Assembly (NCBI RefSeq): GCF_014489575.1
Contig: NZ_CP060789.1
Location: 1,488,001 to 1,552,000 of the forward strand
Source: Tessaracoccus defluvii
GTDB lineage: Bacteria; Actinomycetota; Actinomycetes; Propionibacteriales; Propionibacteriaceae
Direction of reading: 5' to 3'
DNA length: 64,000 bases
Below the pieces are notes generated by a model. It saw nothing but the letters and a program-made list of their open reading frames with translations. It was not told the origin of the DNA and searched no databases. The translations under genes and the position numbers were made by a program. Shown piece after piece: positions 18,470-27,886 of this stretch. The stretch's first letter is position 1. Every line of letters starts with the position of its first letter.

Positions 18470-19898
18470 CTATTGGTTGAAGACGAGCGTCTTCACCACG
18501 ACCGGCACGGCGCGTCCCGCGCCCACCGGTGTTCCGATGTCGATGTAGTCACCGTCGGCCGTCGCCACCGAGTCGATGCAGATGATGTCGTCGCGACGGC
18601 CGCGATGGACGGCGAGCGATTGGCCGAGCACCTTGGCCCGGTCGGATTCGAGGACGATGACGAGCGGGTGGGGCCCTCCCAGGACGGCGGCCGCGCCGTC
18701 CGTGATCGCCGCCGCCGTCCGCTGGACCGCGGCGAAGGAGGTCAGCGCGCTGCCCGTCAGCGCCAGCGCGACCGTGCCGTCGGGCTCGTCCGGGTTGAGC
18801 ATCGCGATGCGGCGCGCGATCTCGTCGGTCAGTCTGGCGGCGTCCGCCTCCGCCTCCTCAGGGATCGGCACGATCGGAATGTTGCGGATGGGGAGCAGGC
18901 CGGCGGCATAGTCGATGGTCGAGCCGCTGATCTCGGTGGTGTGGACGCCGGCGCCGACGACGGTGGCCCCGATCGTCTCGGCTGCACGGTGGCGGCCCAC
19001 GAGCGAGAAGGCGGAGTCCTCCGCGATGGCCTGCCCGAGCAGCGGTCCGATGTCGCCGTAGCGGAACGGGTCGCCGGCGAAGGGAGGGTCGACGAGGTCG
19101 GCGACTCCTCCGGAGAAGCTGACCTCCGTCGGTCGGATGCCGGCCGCGAGCGGATGCCCGTCGTTGGTGTAGATCGCCGCGTGCGCCTCGTCCTTGTCGA
19201 CGAGCCCGATGCCATCGCCAGTTGGCGGGCCATGACGCGCGCCAGGGGCAGCAGCCGGGCCACGTCGGCCCTGTCCCCCACGGCCACGGCGACACCCGCC
19301 GCCGCGGCGAGCCTGGCCAGCTGCTGGGAGACGTAGGTGATGCGCCCGTCGGCCACCCGCACGAGGCGCCCGCCGATGTCCAGGCAACTGGTGCCCTGGA
19401 GCCGGCCGCGATGGTAGGCGGCGATGTTGGTGGTGCCCCCGCCGATGTCGAGGTTCGCCACCACCGCGCCGGTGTGTTCGGAGTAGGTGTCGACGCCCGC
19501 GCCGCGGGCCGCGAGCACGGACTCGAGGTGTGGGCCGGCGGTGGCCACCACGAAGTCTCCCGCCAGTTCGCTGAGGGCGGCCAGTACCTGCTCGGCGTTC
19601 TCGGCTCTGGCCGTCTCGCCGGTGATGATGGTCGCGCCCGTCCCGACGTCCGACGGGTCGACGCCGGCCGCCCGGTACTCCCCAGCACGATCGCCTTGAG
19701 CGCCTCCGCGTCGATGACCGTGGGAGTGAGCAGCGGCGTGATGTGCACCCGGCCCCGGTAGACGACGACCTTCTCGACGATGGTGAACCGGGGCACGGAG
19801 AAGGCGCTGGCGATGTTCTCGACGGTGAGCTCGCTGAAGACGACCTGTGTGGTCGACGTGCCGGCATCGATGCCGACACTGAGGATGGTCTCCGTCAT
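18470..19898 (-). CDS. eutA: Ethanolamine ammonia-lyase reactivating factor (two frameshifts)
   Basis: EutA is an ATP-dependent chaperone that exchanges damaged cobalamin on EutBC. The ASKHA-fold ATPase motifs are visible: VGIDAGTSTTQVVFSELTVE at the N-terminus and NLDIGGGTTNIAAYHRG in the middle. The gene is spread over three frames. Adding a base in the run at 19680-19683 restores VLGEYRAAGVDPSDVGTGA. A second added base near 19215 restores LADGIGLVDKDEAH. The result is 476 residues, a normal EutA. Start ATG 19898; stop 29 bases before eutB. Confidence 0.88.
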
Positions 19899-20028
19899 GA
19901 CACCCGTTCTCAGCGCTGGTCGGGCCCGTGGTCCCTCCCTGGCTCCGTCGCCTCCAGGAGGGTTCTCAGCAACCTAGCATGCGGCCGTGGGGCGGGGTCG
20001 TCCGGGGTGCAGGAGCGTGGTCGGGTGC
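19899..20028 (-). promoter_or_regulatory. eut operon leader with hairpin and repeated GCTGAGAAC
   Basis: The 130-base gap before eutA holds a stem made by CCCTCCCTGG (19933-19942) and CCAGGAGGG (19954-19962), nine pairs with one bulge. GTTCTCAGC occurs on the plus strand at 19906-19914 and 19962-19970, 56 bases apart and flanking the hairpin. No clear sigma-70 promoter was found. It could hold an operator or a leader structure. Confidence 0.4.
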
Positions 20029-21099
20029 TCAGCGCCCGCCGTCAACACGCTGGAACAGGCCGGACGCGGCGATCGGCCGGAAGCCGAGCCGTCTGTTGAT
20101 GGCGAGCATCCACTGGTTCTCGGAGGCGTTGCCCGTGATGACGCGGGCGGTGGCAGGCGAGTGGCGGCGCAGCGCCGCGTGGCTCGCCGTCTTCATGAGC
20201 ATCCCGAGCCCATGCCCGCGGTGTTCCCTGACCACGAGTGTGTCCCACTGGTCCCCCAGCTCCGGGCGCGCAGGGTCGTGGATCATGCAGGTGAACGCCA
20301 CCAGCCGGCCGTCATGGAGCACCGCGGTGACGAGTTGCTCGTGGCCCGCCATGCGCTGTGACTGCTCATCGGCGCGGATGCGTGCGGCGTCGAACGCCTC
20401 GGGCTGATAGTCCGCCTCCCCGCTGGGCGCGTCGGTGCTCATGGCGATGCGGAGGGCGGCGTAGTCGTCGATCAGCTCCGCGGGGGTCGGCCCGTGCCAC
20501 TGGACGAGTTCGTAGGTCGACGGCGTGGCCGCACGGGCGTCGTCCGCTGCGGCCTCCAACTCCGCCTCGGCTGCCAGCGTGAGCCCTGAGATGGTGTGCA
20601 CCTGCGCCAGGTTGAAGCCGTGGCGCACCATGAAGGTCACGGACTCGGAGCCGGCCGAGACCCGGCCGTCACCCTCGGCGGCGCGGAGGGTGCGGGCCCC
20701 GGCAGGCGGAAGCTCCTCCCAGGTCCACGCGTGGACGGTGCCCCGGCCCGCTTCCCGGGCCGCCGCGAAGCTCGCGTCGAGCAGCGCGGTGCCGACGCCC
20801 CGGCGCCGATGGGCAGGGTCGATGACGATCGAGAGCTGGGCCCAGTGGGTGTTGTCCACCTGCGGAAGATCGAGGACGGCGGAGCCGATCAGTCGCCCGT
20901 TCTCGGATGCGGAGAACCGCCGCTGCACGCTGTAGTCGGGATGGGCCCCGGCGACCCACCGTGACAGCGCGGACTCCACGAAGTCGTCGTGGTGGAACAG
21001 CGACCGGGTGACCGCCCCCCACTGGGCGGCGTCGAACTCAAGCAGTGAGAAGTACCCGGCTTCCATCGTCGGGGGACGCTCGTGACGGGTGATGATCAC
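20029..21099 (-). CDS. Double GNAT-domain N-acetyltransferase
   Basis: A protein of 356 residues made of two tandem GNAT folds. The first has the acetyl-CoA loop in AHRRRGVGTALLDA (about residue 95). The second has REHRGHGLGMLMKTA (about residue 295), followed by ITGNASENQWMLAINRRLGF. The layout resembles mycothiol synthase, but the sequence does not let me claim MshD, and the substrate is unknown. GTG start at 21099, divergent from the next gene by 33 bases. Confidence 0.85.
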   Translation of the reverse strand: MIITRHERPPTMEAGYFSLLEFDAAQWGAVTRSLFHHDDFVESALSRWVAGAHPDYSVQRRFSASENGRLIGSAVLDLPQVDNTHWAQLSIVIDPAHRRRGVGTALLDASFAAAREAGRGTVHAWTWEELPPAGARTLRAAEGDGRVSAGSESVTFMVRHGFNLAQVHTISGLTLAAEAELEAAADDARAATPSTYELVQWHGPTPAELIDDYAALRIAMSTDAPSGEADYQPEAFDAARIRADEQSQRMAGHEQLVTAVLHDGRLVAFTCMIHDPARPELGDQWDTLVVREHRGHGLGMLMKTASHAALRRHSPATARVITGNASENQWMLAINRRLGFRPIAASGLFQRVDGGR

Positions 21100-21132
21100 G
21101 GGACAACACTAACTGCGGCGTAGGATCGACGT

Positions 21133-21750
21133 GTGAGCAATTTCCACAAGCCCGTTCGGCGACCGTCCGACGTCATTGAGCTCATGGGTGGCTCCGGCGA
21201 CCCGGCCGAGCTCAGCGCCCTGGCCCATGACACCGCCACCGCACTCCTCCATCGCGTCCGGGAGGCCTCGGATCCCGCGATCGTCGACAGGGTGATCGCC
21301 TACGCCGACGTCCACGGCATCGACGATGTCGCGGAGCTGTGGGCCGATGCGTCCGCCGACTCCCTGCCCGGAGCGCTGTGGCGGATCTATCTGCTCCGCC
21401 ATTCCGTGGCGGGGAATCCTGAGTCGGCCGGGCTGCGGTTCCGCCGCGGGCTCGACGTCGATGTCGTCGGACACGCCATGGTGGGCGCCGGCGCCGCTCC
21501 GACGCCCGCCGACGTGACGGAACTGGCCACCGTCATCCTGAAGGGCGCCTTCGTAGGCGACTTCGCCGCGGCCCTTGAACGCTCGGCCGCCTTCGCCCGG
21601 GTGATGGCCGTCGGCGCCAACGATCTCGCCACCGGCGAGCCCGATGATGTGCGCCGCGAGCAGGAAGCCGCGCTCGCCGCCAGCTTCGGGCATCTCGCCG
21701 ACGAGCTCACACACGCCGCGCCGCTGTGGCGTGGTGGCCATCTGCGTTGA
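21133..21750 (+). CDS. Conserved actinobacterial protein of unknown function
   Basis: A soluble, helix-rich protein of 205 residues beginning MSNFHKPVRRPSDVIELMGG. There is no signal peptide or membrane segment. LPGALWRIYLLRHSVAGNP and GAFVGDFAAALERSAAFARV look like conserved blocks of a widespread actinobacterial family for which I know no function. The GTG start has AGGA 6-9 bases upstream. It lies alone between the divergent GNAT gene and a structured segment. Confidence 0.8.
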   Translation: MSNFHKPVRRPSDVIELMGGSGDPAELSALAHDTATALLHRVREASDPAIVDRVIAYADVHGIDDVAELWADASADSLPGALWRIYLLRHSVAGNPESAGLRFRRGLDVDVVGHAMVGAGAAPTPADVTELATVILKGAFVGDFAAALERSAAFARVMAVGANDLATGEPDDVRREQEAALAASFGHLADELTHAAPLWRGGHLR

Positions 21751-21768
21751 GTGTGTAGACTCCATGGT

Positions 21769-21846
21769 GTCGGGCCGCGGTAACCCCGGGCTCCACTTCT
21801 AGCCGCTTCGAGCGGCCACGCGCCGAGAGGCGTTCTGCGGCCCGAC
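21769..21846. ncRNA. Candidate branched RNA structure between convergent genes
   Basis: GTCGGGCCGC (21769-21778) and GCGGCCCGAC (21837-21846) pair perfectly over 10 bp and enclose two further hairpins: GCCGC-TTCGA-GCGGC (21802-21816) and CGCC-GAGA-GGCG (21821-21832). There is no T-run on either strand. It lies between the stop of the gene at 21133 and the stop of the hydrolase at 21848, so it could be a bidirectional terminator or a small RNA. The strand cannot be decided. Confidence 0.4.
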
Positions 21847-21847
21847 C

Positions 21848-22396
21848 CTACTTCTCGTGCAGGAGCTGCTCGACGTCGAGCAGCCGCACCTGCGGCGGGT
21901 ACAGACCCATCACGGCAAGCGCAGATGCGTGATTCTCGGGGGTCGACCCCGCACAGCCGTCCGTGACGACGGTGATCGTCGCCCCGGCGTCCGCGGCGGG
22001 CAGCACCGTCGAGACCACACAGCAGTCGGTGGAGACCCCGACGACGACCAGGTCGGCACCCTCCCCGACGATGGGGGCCAGCACGTCCCATTTCCCGAAC
22101 GTGGGCGCGTCGACGCGACGCGCAGGGATGTCGGCCAGCTCCGCGACGACGTCGAAGTACGGATCCGTGGCCGGCCGGTCGGCGAACGGCCAGGCATCCA
22201 TGTAGGCGACCCAGGAACCGACGCGGTGCCCCGGCTCGGGCGGCACCCAGCGGGTCACGATCGTCCGTCCGGCGAAACGCGGCGCCAGCCGCCCGATGAC
22301 GGCGGCCGCACCGGCCCACATGGGGGACCCCCAGTCGCTGGCAGGGTCAGCGAAGATCCGCTGCGGGTCGATGATCACGAGCCAGGAGTTGTCCAT
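21848..22396 (-). CDS. Isochorismatase-family cysteine hydrolase
   Basis: Related to nicotinamidase and isochorismatase. The catalytic triad can be placed: Asp in VIIDPQRIF (residue 10), Lys in TFGKWDVL (about 100) and Cys in GVSTDCCV (about 130). A cis-peptide-type GVSTDCCV motif is intact. At 182 residues it is of normal size. The metal-binding histidines of true nicotinamidases are not obvious, so the substrate is open. ATG at 22396; 17 bases separate it from the sugar kinase upstream, so co-transcription is likely. Confidence 0.85.
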   Translation of the reverse strand: MDNSWLVIIDPQRIFADPASDWGSPMWAGAAAVIGRLAPRFAGRTIVTRWVPPEPGHRVGSWVAYMDAWPFADRPATDPYFDVVAELADIPARRVDAPTFGKWDVLAPIVGEGADLVVVGVSTDCCVVSTVLPAADAGATITVVTDGCAGSTPENHASALAVMGLYPPQVRLLDVEQLLHEK

Positions 22397-22413
22397 GGGG
22401 GTCAGTCTGTCAG

Positions 22414-23340
22414 TCAGGATCCGGCCGCCGCGAGGAACGCGTCGATCTCCGCTGCGGTCGGGGACGTCGCGGCCCCGCGTCGGGTCACGGTGATCGCCCC
22501 AGCCACGTTGGCGCGTCGGCAGGCCTCCACCCAGCCGGTCCCCGCCGCCCGCTCGGCGACCAGCACCCCGGTGTGCGCGTCGCCTGCGCCGTTGGTGTCG
22601 ATGGGCCGCTGCGGGAATCCGGGCACCTCCGTCACTGCTCCCCCTGCGGCGACGGCGCAGCCGGCGGGGCCGTCACGGACGATCGCGACGGCGCCTGGCC
22701 GCAGCCGTGCCGCCACGAGGGCCGCGCCTTCCGCCATGGTGGTCGCTCCCACCAGGGCGAAGGCCTCCTCCTGGTTGGAGGTCCAGACGGTGGTAGCCGC
22801 GAGCATCGCGTCACGGGCGGCGGGCGTCAGGTCTGCGAAGACCGCACCCGGGTCGAGCACCACCTCGACGCCCTTGGGAAGCGTTCCGAGCCAGGCCGTC
22901 AGCGGCGCCCGGGTCGACTCGACGGCCAGCGAGTAGCCGGTGACGCAGACGAGGTCCCCCGCACGGGGTGCGGAGGTCGCGAGCCCCTCGACGCTCAGCA
23001 TCCGCTCCGCCCCCTGCATGGTGACGAAGGTCCGCTCGCCGTCACGTTCCACGAGCACGACGCACAGTGCGGTGTCGCACCCGGGCAGCGCCGGTGCGGA
23101 CCAGGCGATGGAGTCGGCCGCCAGCGCATCGCGGATCAGGTCACCGTTCGGCCCTGTGCCGATGGCACCGGCATGGACGCAGTCGGCACCTGACCGGGCG
23201 GCCGCCACCAGCGTGTTGACGGCCCCACCTGCCTGCTGCCCCCAGCCGTCGGCCATGACGTTCTGCCCCCGTTCCGGGAGCCCCGGCACCCTCGCGGTGG
23301 CGTCGACAAGAGCCTGACCGGTGTGGATGACGCGTGGCAT
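22414..23340 (-). CDS. PfkB-family carbohydrate kinase
   Basis: A ribokinase-like sugar or nucleoside kinase of 308 residues. The N-terminal substrate motif is GGAVNTLVAAARSGAD, and the C-terminal phosphate-transfer signature is DTNGAGDAHTG with the catalytic aspartate. The substrate cannot be assigned from sequence. ATG at 23340. It faces away from the rhomboid-like gene and precedes the cysteine hydrolase; a joint role in nucleoside or vitamin salvage is possible but is only inference. Confidence 0.88.
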   Translation of the reverse strand: MPRVIHTGQALVDATARVPGLPERGQNVMADGWGQQAGGAVNTLVAAARSGADCVHAGAIGTGPNGDLIRDALAADSIAWSAPALPGCDTALCVVLVERDGERTFVTMQGAERMLSVEGLATSAPRAGDLVCVTGYSLAVESTRAPLTAWLGTLPKGVEVVLDPGAVFADLTPAARDAMLAATTVWTSNQEEAFALVGATTMAEGAALVAARLRPGAVAIVRDGPAGCAVAAGGAVTEVPGFPQRPIDTNGAGDAHTGVLVAERAAGTGWVEACRRANVAGAITVTRRGAATSPTAAEIDAFLAAAGS

Positions 23341-23397
23341 GCCCGCAGCCTAGCCACCTGGCATCGCGGTGTTGGGTTTGTCTGGCACCCTTGGGGT

Positions 23398-24225
23398 GTG
23401 AGCCGTTTCTTCCATGACACCGACGACAGCTGGTTCCGGCTGGGTCGTCTCCCGGTGACCTCGACCGTTGCAGTCGTCCTCGCGGGGGCCATCGGGATCC
23501 TCGTCACCATCTTCGTGGGCGGCGGGCTGGTCATGAGCCTGGCCTACTCGCCGCATCAACTGCTCCAGGGCCAGGTCTGGCGCCCATTCACCTGGCCGTT
23601 CGTGGACGGCTTCTCGATCTGGACGGTGCTGAACCTCGTGTTCCTGTGGCTCTTCGGCCGCGATCTCGAGGCGCAGCTCGGTCGCAAGAAGATGGCTTGG
23701 CTCTTCGTCGGCATCTGGGGTTCGATGACGCTGGCGTTCACCCTCGTGGGGTTCATCGCCCCCGGCATGCTCTTCGGCCTGGGGATGGTGGAACTGGCGG
23801 TCCTGCTGCTGTGGATCGCTGAGGGCCCGAACCGGCAGTTCTTCTTCGGCATCCCGGCCTGGGCGTTCGGCATCTTCATCGTAGCGATGCAGGTCCTCAG
23901 CTACCTGGCGGCACGCGCCTGGGGTGGGCTGCTGGCGATGCTGCTGTCCATGGTGCTGGTGGCGATCGCGGCCCGCTCGGTCGGGCTGCTCAGCCTGTAC
24001 CCGTGGATCCCCGGCGGTCCGCTGGCGAGCAGGCCCACCCGCCAGCGTCCGGCTGCCCCGCGGCCGTCGCATCCGACGAAGGGCCACTCCCGTCACCCCG
24101 AGCGACGGGTCTCCGACGAGGCCCGCATCGATCAACTCCTCGACAAGATCAACGAAGGCGGCTTCCAGTCGCTGACCAAGGCCGAACGCAACGAATTGGA
24201 GAAGCTGCGGCTGCGGCGCCGCTGA
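23398..24225 (+). CDS. Rhomboid-fold membrane protein lacking the catalytic serine
   Basis: A six-helix rhomboid-like protein of 275 residues. WRPFTWPF and GRDLEAQLGRKK, both typical of bacterial rhomboids, are present. Where active proteases carry GxSG, this one reads FGLGMVEL, so the nucleophile is replaced by glycine. The C-terminus, after a basic Pro-rich linker, has ARIDQLLDKINEGG and LTKAERNELEKLR, a short helical domain often fused to actinobacterial rhomboids. GTG at 23398 is preferred over the longer frame because MSRFFHDTDDSW starts the conserved part. Confidence 0.82.
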   Translation: MSRFFHDTDDSWFRLGRLPVTSTVAVVLAGAIGILVTIFVGGGLVMSLAYSPHQLLQGQVWRPFTWPFVDGFSIWTVLNLVFLWLFGRDLEAQLGRKKMAWLFVGIWGSMTLAFTLVGFIAPGMLFGLGMVELAVLLLWIAEGPNRQFFFGIPAWAFGIFIVAMQVLSYLAARAWGGLLAMLLSMVLVAIAARSVGLLSLYPWIPGGPLASRPTRQRPAAPRPSHPTKGHSRHPERRVSDEARIDQLLDKINEGGFQSLTKAERNELEKLRLRRR

Positions 24226-24240
24226 GCCGGCCAGGATGCG

Positions 24241-24281
24241 AGCGGCCCCCGGGAGGATCCTCCCGGGGGCCGCTTTGCTTG
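24241..24281. terminator. Perfect 34-bp palindrome, bidirectional terminator
   Basis: AGCGGCCCCCGGGAGGA and its exact complement form a palindrome from 24241 to 24274, followed by TTTGCTT on the plus strand. It lies between the convergent rhomboid-like gene and pheT and can stop transcription from both sides; the plus strand has the better T-tract. Confidence 0.85.
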
Positions 24282-24292
24282 GCCGCTTGACC

Positions 24293-26780
24293 TCAGGCGC
24301 GCTGGACGGCGCCGAAGCGATCGACGGCGACAGCCACCGCCCGCTGCCGGATCTCGGCGGCCTCGGCGTCCGTCAGAGTCCGGTCCGCCCGGAACCGGAG
24401 CCCGAAGGCGAGAGACTTGCGACCCTCGCCAGCCTGCTCGCCCGTGTACACGTCGAACAGGGTGATGCTCTCCAGGAGTTCCCCGGCGCCTTCACGCAGC
24501 GCCGCCTCCACCTCCGCGGCCGGCACGGTGGCGTCGACGATGAGGGCGACGTCCTCCTTCGCCAGCGGGAACGGCGACAGGATCCCGATGCTGCCCTGCC
24601 CTGTGGCGTGGGCCAGCAGAAGATCCAGGTCGAACTCGACGGCGCAGGTCCGCTCCGGCAGCTTGTAGGCCGCGATCACGTCAGGATGCAATTCGCCGGC
24701 GTGGCCGATGGCCAGTCCGTTGATGCTGAGCTCCGCGCACCGTCCCGGGTGCCACGGGGCGTGCCGGACGTTGCGGCGGGCCAGGCGAAGGCCGACGGCT
24801 CCGGCCGCCGCCTCAGCGAACGCGACCACGTGGGTCCAGTCGGCCGGCACCGCCGGGCCCTGCCATCCGGCGGGACGCCAGTTCCCGGCCACGACGGCCG
24901 CGATGGTGCGGGGCTGCGCCGGGAGTGCCTCGTCGATGGCGGCAAGCTCGTCGTGCCCGGGACGGTGGGTCACGGCGGGGCGGGGAGCCGCAGGCTCTCC
25001 CCGTCGAGGAAGACCCGACCCTGTTCGAAGAGCGCCAGATCGGTGAGGCTCCTGGACGTGTTGCGGGCGATCGCGGCGAACAGCCCCGGCAGCAGGGTGG
25101 TGCGCAGATAGCCGTGGGTCCGCGACAGGGGATTGGCCAGCGCCACCTGCCGGCGCCGGGCGTCACCCTCGGGCACACCGAGGTGGTCGATCTCCTCGAC
25201 AGAGGCGAACGGCAGGGTCAGCACCTCGCTGAACCCGAGCGCGGCGACGGCACGCAGAACGGCACGGCGGTTGCGAATTGACTGGTCGAGCTCCGGCCGG
25301 GCAGGCGCCGTCGGCAGGCGCAGGCCGATGCGGTCGTAGCCGACGTGCCGGGCGACCTCCTCGACGACGTCGTACGGATCGACCAGATCTCCGCGCCAGC
25401 TCGGGGCGGTCACGGTGAATGAGTCGCCTAGCGCAGTGACGGGGATCGCGGCTGCGGTCAGCAGCCGGATCGTCTCGTCCTGCTCGACGTGCGTGCCCAG
25501 CAGTGCCGGGATGAGCCCGGCCCGCAGCGTGATGTGGTGGGGCGCCGGGGCCCCGCCGACGATCGTCTCAGCGGTGATCTCGCCGCCGCCGTGTGCGACG
25601 AGGAGCTTCGCCGCCCGCTGCGCCGCGGCATAGGCGAGCTGCGTGTCGACACCCCGCTCGAAACGTTTGGACGCCTCCGAGGGGAGTCCGTGTCGACGGA
25701 AGGTGCGCGACACGGAGGCCGGCTGGAAGTTGGCAGCCTCGAGCACGATCGAGGTGGTGGTCGCGGAGACCTCGGTGGTCTCGCCACCCATCACACCCGC
25801 CAGGCCGATCGGGCCCGAGTCGTCCGTGATGAGCAGGTCGTCGGCGTCGAGGTCGCGGTCCTGACCGTCCAGCGTGCGGAGCTTCTCCCCGCGGCCGCGA
25901 GACGGACACGGATCGGGCCGGCCAGCGTGGCGGCGTCGTAGGCGTGCAGCGGCTGCCCTGCCTCGAGCATCACGTAGTTGGTGACGTCGACGGCGAGCGA
26001 GATCGACCGCACGTCCGCGGCGCGCAGGCGCCTGGCCATCCAGTCGGGGGTCGGTGCCGAGGGGTCGATGCCGTCGATCGTCAGCGCGACGAACGAGCCA
26101 CAGCGGTCCGACTCGAGCACGACCGGGTAGCCCCCGTCCGTGGCCGCGGGCAGGGGTGTGCGGTACGGGTCCTCGAAGCTGACGGCGTTGGCGATCGCCG
26201 CCTCCCGCGCCAGTCCCCGGATCGACAGGCAGTAGCTGAGATCCGGCGTCACGTCGATGTCGAGGACCTGGTCGGCGGTCCACAGCACCTCGGTCGCATC
26301 CGCACCGGGGGCGGCCGCGTCGGCGGGCAGGACAATGATCCCATCGTGGTCCTCCCCCAGCTCGAGCTCGAGCATGGAGCAGATCATGCCGTCGGAGATG
26401 TGCCCGTAGGTCTTCCGCGCCGCGATGGCGAAGTCGCCGGGCAGCACGGCCCCGGGAAGCGCAACGACGACCAGGTCGCCCTCGTCGAAGTTGTGGGCGC
26501 CACACACGATGCCTCGGCTGGCCGGGTGGTCATCCGAGGCCGGATCGTTGTGGTCGCCGACGTCCACGCGGCAGTACCGGATGGTCTTGCCGTTCTTCTG
26601 TGGTTCGTCGACGTAGGTCAGGACGCGGCCGACGACCAGCGGGCCGGTGACCGGCGAGCCGGTCTCTTCGACGCGCTCGACTGTCAGGCCGACGCTGGTG
26701 AACTGGTCGACCAGCGTGGCCGTCGTGGCATCGGTGGGCAGCGTGACGAGGTCACGGAGCCAGGAGATCGGGGCCTTCAT
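24293..26780 (-). CDS. pheT: Phenylalanyl-tRNA synthetase beta subunit (two frameshifts)
   Basis: The beta chain of the alpha2-beta2 enzyme that charges tRNA-Phe. From the N-terminus: start MKAPISWLRDLV, the EMAP-like tRNA-binding domain (residues about 40-150), B3/B4 editing and B5 domains, and a C-terminal FDX-ACB domain. Three frames are used. One added base in the run at 25887-25890 restores LAAAGEKLRTLDG. Another at 24977-24985 restores LPAPAVTHRPGHDE. The corrected length is 829 residues, normal for the family. ATG 26780 overlaps the pheS stop (ATGA), with GAGGAG upstream. Confidence 0.93.
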
Positions 26781-27886
26781 CGGGCTCCTCCCAGGATCGA
26801 ACGGCTGAAGCGGATGTCGCCCTCGACGAAGTTGCGAAGGTCGGAGGCCCCGGTGCGGAACATCACGGTGCGGTCGACGCCCATGCCGAACGCGAAGCCG
26901 GTGTACTCGTTCGGGTCGATGCCGCAGGCGGCGAGCACCCGCGGGTTGACGATGCCGCAGCCGCCCCACTCGATCCAGCCCTCGGAGCGGCAGGTGCGGC
27001 AGGGCCGGTCGGGATTGCCGACCGAGTCGCCGTGGCAGACGAAGCACTCGAGGTCGACCTCGGCCGACGGCTCGGTGAAGGGGAAGAAGTGCGGGCGCAT
27101 CCTGGTCTTCACGTCGCCGAACATGGCACGGGCCAGGTGGTCGAGCGTGCCGCGCAGGTCCGCCATGGAAATGCCCTTGTCGATGACGAGGCCCTCGAGC
27201 TGGTGGAAGACGGGCAGGTGGGTCGCGTCGTACTCGTCGGAGCGGAACACCTTGCCGGGGCTGATGATGTACAGCGGGACGCCGCGCGTGAGCATGGCGC
27301 GCGCCTGGACCGGGGAGGTCTGCGTACGCAGCAGCTTCCCTGCCTCCGGCGGATCGACCCACAGGGTGTCCTGCAGGGCCCTCGCCGGATGGTCGGGGGC
27401 CAGGTTGAGGGCGTCGAAGTTGTACCACTCGGCCTCGAGCTCGGGGCCGTCCGCGACCTCCCACCCCATCGCGACGAAGACGTCGATCATCTCGTCAATG
27501 AGGTTGGTGACGGGGTGCAGCGCGCCCTGCGGGGCGATGTCGACGGGAAGCGTCATGTCGATGTGCTCGGCCGCCAGCGCGGCCTGCAGCTCAGCGGCAG
27601 CGACAGCCTCCTGCCGCTGGGCGAGCGCCTGGTTGATCTGGCCGCGGGCCTTGCCGACGCGCTGGCCGGCCTCCTTGCGCGCCTGCGGGGGCAGCGCCCC
27701 GATCTCACGGTTGGCCAGCGCCAGCGGGGACGTGTCGCCGGCATGGTCGGCGCGGGCGCGCTTCAGTTCTGCCGACGTGTCGGCGGCGGCGATGGCGGCG
27801 AGCGCCTCGCTCACGTAGCCGTCCACGGCAGCCGGGTCGAGCGCGGCGACCTGCTTGGGATCGAAGTTGTCGTTAGGCCCTGACAT
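26777..27886 (-). CDS. pheS: Phenylalanyl-tRNA synthetase alpha subunit
   Basis: The catalytic class II subunit. It has an N-terminal coiled coil (to about residue 100) and then motif 2 and 3 blocks such as FRSDEYDATHLPVFHQLEG and GFAFGMGVDRTVMFR. The ATG at 27886 is preferred because GGAGGG lies 8 bases before it; an upstream ATG at 27898 in the same frame would add four residues. Its start lies inside the end of the rRNA methyltransferase gene, and its stop overlaps pheT. Confidence 0.95.
   Translation of the reverse strand: MSGPNDNFDPKQVAALDPAAVDGYVSEALAAIAAADTSAELKRARADHAGDTSPLALANREIGALPPQARKEAGQRVGKARGQINQALAQRQEAVAAAELQAALAAEHIDMTLPVDIAPQGALHPVTNLIDEMIDVFVAMGWEVADGPELEAEWYNFDALNLAPDHPARALQDTLWVDPPEAGKLLRTQTSPVQARAMLTRGVPLYIISPGKVFRSDEYDATHLPVFHQLEGLVIDKGISMADLRGTLDHLARAMFGDVKTRMRPHFFPFTEPSAEVDLECFVCHGDSVGNPDRPCRTCRSEGWIEWGGCGIVNPRVLAACGIDPNEYTGFAFGMGVDRTVMFRTGASDLRNFVEGDIRFSRSILGGAR

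Noticed and set aside
19899..20028. Adenosylcobalamin riboswitch upstream of eutA
   Set aside because: The gap is too short and no B12-box-like core was found.
24970..24973. pheT as two separate genes joined by a GTGA overlap
   Set aside because: The downstream part carries the FDX-ACB domain of PheT, and one added base gives a normal 829-residue protein, so a single broken gene is the better reading.
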